NCBI GenBank assembly: GCA_036742455.1
Contig: DAINQU010000001.1
Coordinates: 124,001 to 188,000 of the forward strand
Direction: 5' to 3'
DNA: 64,000 bases
From: CAIKZZ01 sp036742455
Lineage (GTDB): Bacteria; Pseudomonadota; Gammaproteobacteria; Steroidobacterales; Steroidobacteraceae
The notes beneath the pieces were generated by a model. It was not told where the DNA came from. It was given only the letters and a program-made list of their open reading frames with translations, and did no database searches. Of the stretch, positions 8,473 through 14,832 are shown one piece after another. Each line of letters starts with the position of its first letter. Position 1 is the first letter of the stretch. Made by a program: the position numbers and the translations under genes.

Positions 8473-8478
8473 TCCCGC

Positions 8479-9267
8479 TTACGTGCGTGGACCGTCGCCC
8501 GGCGGCCATTGAGAGGCATCGATGACCTCTCGATAGGCGTGCCACGTGGCGTGTCCCACGACGGGCATCGTGATCGCAAGCCCCAAGAGACCGGTCACGA
8601 AGCCGAGTGCAACGGCCAGCACGATGATGGCCGCCCAGAGCGCCATCGCGCGCTTATTGCGCAACGTCGCGTTGACAGAGGTCACGACTGCCGTGATGGC
8701 GTCGGTGCGTCGATCGACCAGCATCGGTAACGAGAATGCGCTGGCGGCAAAGGCGACCAGTGCGAAAACAGCGCCCACGGCGCTACCGATGCCCAAGAAC
8801 AGCAACCAGTCCTCGAATCGTGGTGGGCTTTCGTCGGGGAAGAAAATTTGCACCGCGCTGCCCGCGCGTACCCACACCAGCGAAATCACTAACAGCACGA
8901 GCGAGTAGACCATGGCATCCGCCAGATGGCGGTGGGCCACCCGAAAGGTTTCCACAATCCCCGGACGCCGACCCTGCGCGAGCGCTGCGCTGACGCTGTA
9001 GAAGGTCAGGCACAACACGGGCGCGATAAAAATGAACGCCGAGAGCAGAACGAGCACCATCCAGCCCGTTCCGAAGCGCAGCGCCACCATCATCACAAGC
9101 CATGACAGCAGAACGATCGCGCTGCCGCACGCGACGCTCGTGGTCCCACCGGACCGAAAATCTCGCCAGCCGGCCCCGAGCCAGTGCCAGGGCGCATCCC
9201 ACGCCACGGCACGACAGGGCGCGACGAATGGCAACCCTTCCTCGTTATCGGGTGCTGTCGTGTTCAT
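8479..9267 (-). CDS. DUF2189 family integral membrane protein
   Basis: A 262-residue protein with a short hydrophilic N-terminus and about six membrane helices (for example SAIVLLSWLVMMVALRF, MVYSLVLLVISLVWV, ALWAAIIVLAVALGFVTG). It matches DUF2189: the early WLGAGWRDF segment, and late VGHATWHAYREVID. In other proteobacteria the family is often found near respiratory genes; here a cytochrome c5-like gene lies just upstream on the same strand, separated by a terminator. The function is unknown. ATG 9267 has GGGAG 5 bases upstream, deciding against a longer start. Confidence 0.8.
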   Translation of the reverse strand: MNTTAPDNEEGLPFVAPCRAVAWDAPWHWLGAGWRDFRSGGTTSVACGSAIVLLSWLVMMVALRFGTGWMVLVLLSAFIFIAPVLCLTFYSVSAALAQGRRPGIVETFRVAHRHLADAMVYSLVLLVISLVWVRAGSAVQIFFPDESPPRFEDWLLFLGIGSAVGAVFALVAFAASAFSLPMLVDRRTDAITAVVTSVNATLRNKRAMALWAAIIVLAVALGFVTGLLGLAITMPVVGHATWHAYREVIDASQWPPGDGPRT

Positions 9268-9301
9268 TGCACTCCCTGAGGGCGCTGCGTTTCTAAGTCG
9301 C

Positions 9302-9336
9302 AAAAAGCAAACGCCCGGCACGGGGCCGGGCGTTTG
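9302..9336 (-). terminator. Rho-independent terminator of the cytochrome c5-like gene
   Basis: A 12-bp stem (9308-9319 with 9325-9336) is followed in the minus direction by GCTTTTT next to the stem base. It lies just past the cytochrome gene's stop. Confidence 0.9.
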
Positions 9337-9367
9337 TCTCATCGCAGCCGCACGGTCGCGGCCGGAC

Positions 9368-9883
9368 TCATTGGTTCATCTTAACGATGTAATCGACCGT
9401 TTCCTTAACGAGGTCATCCGGCAGATCTGGGCGCGCGCCCTTCGCCGGCATCACCCCCGCCTTGCCCTGGAACCCATTCAGCGCGTGTGCGTACAGCGTC
9501 GCCTTACCTTGCGCGATGCGGGGGGCCCAAGCGGCCTTGTCGCCGACCTTCGGCGCGCCGGCGATGCCCGCCGCGTGGCACGCGCTGCAGACCGCTTTGT
9601 AGGTTTCTTCGCCGTTCTTCGGCAATGCGAGGGCCGTTGGCGCGGCGCCATCGTCCGACTTGATCGCCATGGCAGCGTTGTCCGCGCCGGCGACAGCCAC
9701 CTGACCCACCGGAGCGGTCCGGGCTGCCACTTGCTGGTTCATGGCGGCGTCCGCCGCAATTTTCGCCTCTTCGAACGGGTTGCCGATCGAACGAGCCAGC
9801 GCGATCAGGAAAAGGGTCACCACAACGAGGGTGCCAATGACAACGCTGAAAGTATTCGCAAAATGATCGTCGTGCTTGCTCAC
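9368..9883 (-). CDS. Membrane-anchored monohaem cytochrome c5-like protein
   Basis: A 171-residue protein with one N-terminal membrane segment (about 11-30: FSVVIGTLVVVTLFLIALAR), a variable Ala-rich linker, and a C-terminal class I cytochrome c domain of about 80 residues. The haem site is CSACH and the distal ligand is probably the Met in GVMPAKG. It resembles cytochrome c5 proteins that shuttle electrons between a quinol oxidase or bc1 complex and terminal oxidases. The anchor suggests it stays on the periplasmic face of the inner membrane. It is transcribed alone with its own terminator. Confidence 0.88.
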   Translation of the reverse strand: MSKHDDHFANTFSVVIGTLVVVTLFLIALARSIGNPFEEAKIAADAAMNQQVAARTAPVGQVAVAGADNAAMAIKSDDGAAPTALALPKNGEETYKAVCSACHAAGIAGAPKVGDKAAWAPRIAQGKATLYAHALNGFQGKAGVMPAKGARPDLPDDLVKETVDYIVKMNQ

Positions 9884-10004
9884 GTTCGGTATCCCTGGTT
9901 CCGAAGAGGAAATTCTTGTGGCGCGGAGTATAGCGCCCTCGTGTCCGCGCCAGAAGGGTCGTTGGACGCACCGGGCGGCGGCGGGTAGAATCCGCCCCTC
10001 GCGT

Positions 10005-10081
<77 letters not shown>

Positions 10082-10341
10082 TCTGTTCGAGTGCTTCCGC
10101 GTCTGGGTGCCCCCGCAGCGAAAGCCAACGCAACCCTCCAGCGCCTTCGGTGCTGGCTGGCGCCCGCCCAAGGCCTCACGAATCGGCTGATACGCCGGAT
10201 GAAGCGTCCGCGCGCGGACCCTGATCGGTGTAGCGCCAGTCTCAGCGTAAGGTCGGTGCAGCCAGCGGCGGCCCACAGAGCGGTCCGAGTCGCGATTGTC
10301 GACGTGAGGGACGGTAGCGCCCCGAAGCATCGCCGACGGGG
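10082..10341. other. Gene-free stretch (260 bases) downstream of tRNA-Arg
   Basis: No supported gene is seen. A small hairpin at 10138-10156 (8-bp stem including one G-T, loop TTC) lies 57 bases after the tRNA but has no T-run. No attachment-site duplication of the tRNA 3' end is seen nearby. Confidence 0.5.
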
Positions 10342-10878
10342 TTATGGATGCCCGCTCGACACGTCCACCAATTGAGCGAGAGGGCGTCCGGCCGACTCTT
10401 GGTCCGAGACGGCCAGATGCGTAATCAGTCGCGAAAGGCTTTCGCTCAGTTGCGACTTTTCCGCTGCCGACAGCGCGCCGATCGCGGCGGGCAGTACGCC
10501 CTCAATGGGGTGGGGCGCACCTTCCAACACATGCAGGCCAGCCAGCGTGATGGACAGACCCACTCGCCGCTGGTCTTGGGCGTCCCGGCGTTTCTCAATC
10601 AGCCGTCGCGCGACCAGTTTTTCGGCCAATTGGCTGCAGGTCGTTTGGTGGATGGACAATCGCAGCGCCAAATCCGTGACGCCTATGCCCGGTTGCTCGG
10701 CGATTTCCCGAAGCATCCACACTTGGGCGCCGGAAATTCCGCAGGATTCTTCAATCATCCGAAAATGGCGGCGAACAGAGCCGACGATAATGCGAAATTG
10801 CTGTAGCACCTCCGCATCGGTCGGGGCCGATGACGATGTCTCGTGTACAGTGTCGGTTGGTGCATGGATGCCAGACAT
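10342..10878 (-). CDS. MarR-family transcriptional regulator
   Basis: A 178-residue winged-helix regulator. The N-terminal helix (AEVLQQFRIIVGSVRRHF) and the wHTH (VWMLREIAEQPGIGVTDLALRLSIHQTTCSQLAEKLVARRLIEKRRDAQDQRRVGLSITLAG) fit MarR, with the RRDAQDQRRV wing. The C-terminal helix would form the dimer interface. Neither ATG 10878 nor the in-frame ATG 10905 has a ribosome site; 10878 is preferred because the AT-rich run just upstream looks like promoter sequence. It is divergent from the CLC transporter gene, its likely target, with a palindrome between them. Confidence 0.85.
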   Translation of the reverse strand: MSGIHAPTDTVHETSSSAPTDAEVLQQFRIIVGSVRRHFRMIEESCGISGAQVWMLREIAEQPGIGVTDLALRLSIHQTTCSQLAEKLVARRLIEKRRDAQDQRRVGLSITLAGLHVLEGAPHPIEGVLPAAIGALSAAEKSQLSESLSRLITHLAVSDQESAGRPLAQLVDVSSGHP

Positions 10879-10925
10879 ATGGATATAAATATAATTCGGA
10901 TGCACAGACGGTACGGATTTTCGCT

Positions 10926-10941
10926 ATGAAGTTTTCTTCAT
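10926..10941. promoter_or_regulatory. Inverted repeat at the CLC start codon, candidate MarR operator
   Basis: ATGAAG-TTTT-CTTCAT is a perfect 6+4+6 palindrome whose right arm includes the first two bases of the CLC start codon. Its size and place suit a MarR operator controlling both divergent genes. Confidence 0.55.
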
Positions 10942-12262
10942 GTTGAGTCGCTGGGCGCACGCGTTGCGCGCATTTCGGTTACCGCACGACTGGGTGGTGC
11001 GCGTGTTGTTCTGGGTCGGTGCGATCGCGATCGGCGTCGCCGGCGTTTATTTTGCCAAGGGCGCTAATTGGGCGTTTGCCTTCTTTCGTCATCGGGAGGC
11101 CGACTGGCCGCTGTGGCCACTGGTCGCGCCGCCGGTCGGTCTAGCGCTCGTTGCCTGGCTGACCCGGCGCTACTTCCCGGGAAGTGAAGGCAGTGGCATC
11201 CCGCAGGCAATCGCGGCCTTGAGTTTGCGCGATCAGCGCAGTCGGGATCGGCTGCTTTCACTGCGCATTGCGATCGGGAAGTTCGGCCTCACGATCGCAG
11301 GGCTGGCTGCGGGGGCCTCCGTCGGTCGAGAAGGGCCGACCGTTCAAATCGGCGCGTCGATCCTGCATTCCTTGGGCCGGCGGCTTCGCTTTCCACCCGT
11401 CGATTTGGATCGTGGGCTCATCCTAGCGGGTGGAGCGGCCGGTATCGCCGCCGCCTTCAACACGCCACTGGCGGGCATCGTCTTTGCGATCGAGGAGTTG
11501 CATCGATCGTTCGAGGAAGAAACGTCCGGAACCATTTTCATGGCGGTGGTAATGGCCGGGATCACGTCACTCGCCTTGGTCGGCAATTACACCTACTTCG
11601 GCATCAGTACGGCCCATCTCCAGCACTGGCAGGATTGGATTGACGTCCTCTATGCGAGCGTCTTGGGCGGTCTTGCGGGCGGCGCGTTTGCCCGCTCGAT
11701 GCTGTGGGTGCGTTTCAACATGCCCGACCGCATGCAGCGGTTTCGTACCGCATCACCGGTCGCGTTCGCCTTCCTCTGCGGGGTGTGTGTCGCGCTGGTG
11801 GGCTGGATGAGCCACGGCATCACCTTCGGTACGGGGTATACCGAAGCCCGCGCATTGGTGCAGCACGACGGCGGCATCCCGCTTTGGTATGCGCCCTTGA
11901 AATTTGTGGCGACGTTAGCCTCGTATGCGAGCGGGATTCCCGCCGGAATTTTCGCGCCGTCACTGGCGATCGGTGCCGGTGTGGGGCACGCCTTGGCGCT
12001 CATCTCGCCCGCGAATCCCGCCGCGCTGGTGGTTCTGGCGATGGCGGGCTATTTTGCCGGTGTCGCTCAAGCGCCCTTCACCGCCTTGGTGATTGTCAGC
12101 GAGATGATCGGTTCTCTCGAGATGACGCTGCCATTGCTGGTGGCATCGATGTTGGGTCGTTCCGCGAGCGCTCTCATCTGTCGCCAGTCGCTGTACCGCA
12201 CCTTGGCAACTGCGTTTCTGCCGAAGACCCATCCGCCGGAACCCACGAACGTCTCCGGATGA
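10940..12262 (+). CDS. CLC-family chloride transporter (probable H+/Cl- exchanger)
   Basis: A 440-residue inner-membrane protein of normal CLC length. The ion-selectivity motifs are present in order: GSGIP (about 84-88), GREGP (about 129-133, with gating Glu131) and GIFAPSLAIGAGVG. A proton-pathway glutamate pair is seen in AIEELHRS (about 185-186). Keeping both glutamate sites points to a Cl-/H+ antiporter rather than a channel. No regulatory CBS domains follow. ATG 10940 lies within the palindrome described separately and has no clear ribosome site. MarR-type control is inferred from position only. Confidence 0.93.
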   Translation: MLSRWAHALRAFRLPHDWVVRVLFWVGAIAIGVAGVYFAKGANWAFAFFRHREADWPLWPLVAPPVGLALVAWLTRRYFPGSEGSGIPQAIAALSLRDQRSRDRLLSLRIAIGKFGLTIAGLAAGASVGREGPTVQIGASILHSLGRRLRFPPVDLDRGLILAGGAAGIAAAFNTPLAGIVFAIEELHRSFEEETSGTIFMAVVMAGITSLALVGNYTYFGISTAHLQHWQDWIDVLYASVLGGLAGGAFARSMLWVRFNMPDRMQRFRTASPVAFAFLCGVCVALVGWMSHGITFGTGYTEARALVQHDGGIPLWYAPLKFVATLASYASGIPAGIFAPSLAIGAGVGHALALISPANPAALVVLAMAGYFAGVAQAPFTALVIVSEMIGSLEMTLPLLVASMLGRSASALICRQSLYRTLATAFLPKTHPPEPTNVSG

Positions 12263-12341
12263 CGGTGCGTCGCCGTCGCCGCACCGGCGATGGTCGATGA
12301 ATGTGGGTGGGGCGCCCAACGCGCGCGGTTGACCGCCCCCC

Positions 12342-12374
12342 AAAACGAACGCGCCCGCACGGGGGCGGGCGCGT
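12342..12374 (-). terminator. Rho-independent terminator of cytochrome c4-dsbA
   Basis: A 10-bp stem (12349-12358 with 12365-12374) is followed in the minus direction by TCGTTTTG. It lies 23 bases past the dsbA stop. The T-run is interrupted, so it is slightly weak. Confidence 0.8.
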
Positions 12375-12396
12375 CGTAATCGGCGAAGGCACTGAA

Positions 12397-13254
12397 TCAG
12401 TGCTTGTGCTCTGCCGCTGCCAGGTCGTCGAGCAGCGTGATCAACTGCGGTTCCCCGCCGGCGGTGCCGACGTCCGCGGTGTACTTGCCGTTGACGACGA
12501 AGAAGGGGACGCCGGTGACCTTGTAGCGCTTGCCCAGTTCCTCGGCGCGCTGCAGCTTGCTCTCCACCGAGAACGAGCGATAGGTCTTATCGAAATCCGC
12601 CGCACTCACGCCGTTCTCCATGAGGAACTTCTTCTGCAACTGTTCGGTTTCCTTGTCATCGCCCGTCTTGGAAACCAGGACGTTGTTCTTGACATGGATT
12701 TCGCGGAACACCACCGAGTGCAGCTGCTCCGACTTGCCGAGCGCGACAATCGTGTAGAAGAGGCGCGCGTGGGCCTTGTGTACGGGGCCCCACATGACCG
12801 GAACGCGCGTGAATTCGACGTACGGCGCTTTGTTCTTGGTCCGCCACGTCTCCAGCGACGGATCCAGCGCGAAGCAGTGCGGGCATCCGTACCAGAACAC
12901 TTCCACGACTTCGACTTTGTCCGGCGAGGTCGCGGTCGGCTGAGCCGGTACGAGCGTCGAGTAGTTCTTGCCGTCGACCCAGCGCGACGGAATCGGTGCT
13001 GCGACCGACGGCGTCGTCGCGGCGACCGCGGCAGCGATCGGCGAAAAGCCGGTGGGGACGTCAGCGGATTCTGACTCCTCGGCCATGCCGACCGACTTTT
13101 CCACCGCACTGCCCGCAGCGCTGTGAACCGTAATGCGGGCGACAGCGGCGCGATGCGCAGCCGTACCGTGTCCGGCATGCCGCAGCATACCGACGGTGGA
13201 AATCACGACCGAGACGATGGCGATGGCAAGAATGCCCATCAGCAACTTCTTCAT
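12397..13254 (-). CDS. dsbA: DsbA-type periplasmic thiol:disulfide oxidoreductase with long linker
   Basis: DsbA inserts disulfides into exported proteins. The 285-residue protein has an N-terminal membrane or signal segment (MKKLLMGILAIAIVSVVIST), then about 65 low-complexity residues, then a full DsbA thioredoxin fold. The active site is CPHC (Cys124 and Cys127) in FWYGCPHC, and the cis-proline is in VTGVPFFVVNGKY. Typical DsbA is about 210 residues, so the extension is unusual and may tether the enzyme to the membrane. It follows the cytochrome c4 gene by 84 bases, a conserved gammaproteobacterial pairing. Confidence 0.92.
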   Translation of the reverse strand: MKKLLMGILAIAIVSVVISTVGMLRHAGHGTAAHRAAVARITVHSAAGSAVEKSVGMAEESESADVPTGFSPIAAAVAATTPSVAAPIPSRWVDGKNYSTLVPAQPTATSPDKVEVVEVFWYGCPHCFALDPSLETWRTKNKAPYVEFTRVPVMWGPVHKAHARLFYTIVALGKSEQLHSVVFREIHVKNNVLVSKTGDDKETEQLQKKFLMENGVSAADFDKTYRSFSVESKLQRAEELGKRYKVTGVPFFVVNGKYTADVGTAGGEPQLITLLDDLAAAEHKH

Positions 13255-13338
13255 GAGGTCCTCTCGTTCCGGCCACGCCGGGATTTAACCGAAATTAGAA
13301 TCCACCCGGCCGCCGGTGGCGACCGGGTGGCGCAGTGC

Positions 13339-13989
13339 TTAGCGCAGGCCTTGGAGGAACGCGGTCAGCGCCTTAATGTCGTCTTCCGACAGGCGCTTGG
13401 CCACGTTCGACATCAGTTCCGCTCCCGCCGGGACGCCCTTAACACCCGCCTGGTAACGAGTGCCGGCCGCGTAGTGCTGTAACTGCGCGGTGACGTAGGC
13501 CGGCTGCTGGGCACGGACCTGCGGCCAGCGCGCGGGGCCATTACCACGACCCTCCGGACCGTGGCACGCCGAGCACGCCGGGATGCCCCGCGCGGCGTCG
13601 CCGGCGCGATAGAGCTTTTCACCGGCCTTCCAAGCGTCGCCACCGGCTTCCAGGCCGACGAGGGTCTGCTTTTCGAAGTGCGCGGCCAAATCCGCCATGT
13701 CTTGAGGCGACAGGGCAGCGGCCATGGGGTTCATGAGCGGCGCCACACGGATACCCGCCTTGAGCGCGGTGAGCTGCTCGACGATGTATTCGTGGTGCTG
13801 ACCGGCTAGGTTCGGCCATTCGGGGTTCGCGCTGTTTCCGGTTGCGCCGTGGCAAGCAGCGCAGACGGCGGCCTTGGCGGCACCGGCTTCGGCATTACCG
13901 ACGACAACGTCGGCAGCCTCAGCGGCAGTCGCAAGACCGAGGGCGATCAGGGAGGCGGCCAGGGCGGCCGTGGCGAATCGACTCTTCAT
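13339..13989 (-). CDS. Dihaem cytochrome c4
   Basis: A 216-residue exported cytochrome with a signal peptide (MKSRFATAALAASLIALGL, cut near AEA) and two cytochrome c domains, each with one CxxCH (CAACH and CSACH). Two methionine ligands are expected, one per domain (PLMNPMA and ELMSNVA). Cytochrome c4 carries electrons in the periplasm to terminal oxidases. ATG 13989 gives the standard signal peptide; the longer upstream frame is not protein-like. It is divergent from engB with 77 bases between, and is followed by dsbA. Confidence 0.94.
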   Translation of the reverse strand: MKSRFATAALAASLIALGLATAAEAADVVVGNAEAGAAKAAVCAACHGATGNSANPEWPNLAGQHHEYIVEQLTALKAGIRVAPLMNPMAAALSPQDMADLAAHFEKQTLVGLEAGGDAWKAGEKLYRAGDAARGIPACSACHGPEGRGNGPARWPQVRAQQPAYVTAQLQHYAAGTRYQAGVKGVPAGAELMSNVAKRLSEDDIKALTAFLQGLR

Positions 13990-14066
13990 AGATCTGATGG
14001 CTCCGGTTGGGCAATCGCTCGGCCCTGTTAGACTCCGGGGCCCAAGCGAACGCTGGATTCTACACG

Positions 14067-14684
14067 ATGTCGGCTTTTCCCCATGCACACTACCTAAAGG
14101 GCGCTCACGAGCCAGACCAGTTCGTGACGGATGTCGGCGCTGAAGTTTGCTTCGGCGGCCGGTCCAATGCCGGAAAATCGAGCGCAATCAACGCGATTAC
14201 GCAGCGCGCCGGTCTCGCCCGGACGTCCAAGACCCCCGGGCATACCCAGCTGGTCAACTTTTTTGAGTTGGAACCGGGGCGCCGTTTGGTCGATTTGCCG
14301 GGCTACGGCTTCGCGAAAGTCCCGCGTCCGCTGCAGGATCACTGGAAAAAACTGCTCGAAGCGTACTTCCGTGATCGCTCGACCCTCAAGGCGCTCTTCC
14401 TGATCGTGGACGTCCGCCGGGGACTGGGCGAGCAGGACCTACAGATGGTCCAGTTCGCGCGTTCGTGCGGCCGATCCGTGCATATCCTACTGACGAAAGC
14501 CGATAAATTAACGCGCAACCAAGGCGCCTCAGCGCTGGCGGCCGTCCGCCGTCAACTCGGTGACACGGCGACGGCGCAGTTGCTTTCGGCCATCGATAAG
14601 ACCGGCGTCGACGAAGCGCGCAAGGCGTTGAAGGCGTTCCTAAGAGAAAAAAGCCCGACGGGGACTGAGCCGCCGCCGGGCTAG
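14067..14684 (+). CDS. engB: Ribosome biogenesis GTP-binding protein EngB (YihA/YsxC)
   Basis: An essential small GTPase needed for 50S subunit maturation. The 205-residue protein shows G1 GRSNAGKSS, G2 around KTPGHT, G3 DLPGYG, G4 TKADK and G5 SAIDK. ATG 14067 begins with the family's helix leading to the FGGRSNAGKSS strand; an in-frame ATG 60 bases upstream would add residues not usual for the family. The last codons (KSPTGTEPPPG) lie over a terminator that works on the opposite strand. It is adjacent to cytochrome c4 (divergent) and polA (convergent), the common arrangement. Confidence 0.96.
   Translation: MSAFPHAHYLKGAHEPDQFVTDVGAEVCFGGRSNAGKSSAINAITQRAGLARTSKTPGHTQLVNFFELEPGRRLVDLPGYGFAKVPRPLQDHWKKLLEAYFRDRSTLKALFLIVDVRRGLGEQDLQMVQFARSCGRSVHILLTKADKLTRNQGASALAAVRRQLGDTATAQLLSAIDKTGVDEARKALKAFLREKSPTGTEPPPG
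14647..14682 (-). terminator. Rho-independent terminator for polA, inside the 3' end of engB
   Basis: In the minus-strand RNA a 10-bp stem (14673-14682 with 14652-14661, one G-U) is followed by six U (A-run 14647-14652). There is no T-run on the plus side. It overlaps the last 12 codons of engB and is 151 bases past the polA stop. Confidence 0.85.
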
Positions 14685-14832
14685 ACGATCGGTCCGACCA
14701 GGGGAGGGTCGAACGCACACCTGCCGAGGGAGAGTTAGCAGGGTGCATCTTGCGATGCACGCGTATTGAGACCCACGCCTACCGGAAAAGTTCCCGCGGG
14801 CGTGCAAAGAAGCGCGAAGCCGCCGCGACCGG

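Noticed and set aside
10138..10156. Hairpin downstream of tRNA-Arg as a terminator or integration remnant
   Set aside because: No T-run follows and no duplicate of the tRNA 3' end or integrase gene is present.
14652..14682. Hairpin at the end of engB as an engB terminator
   Set aside because: On the plus strand nothing resembling a U-tract follows the stem; only the minus strand gives stem plus six U.
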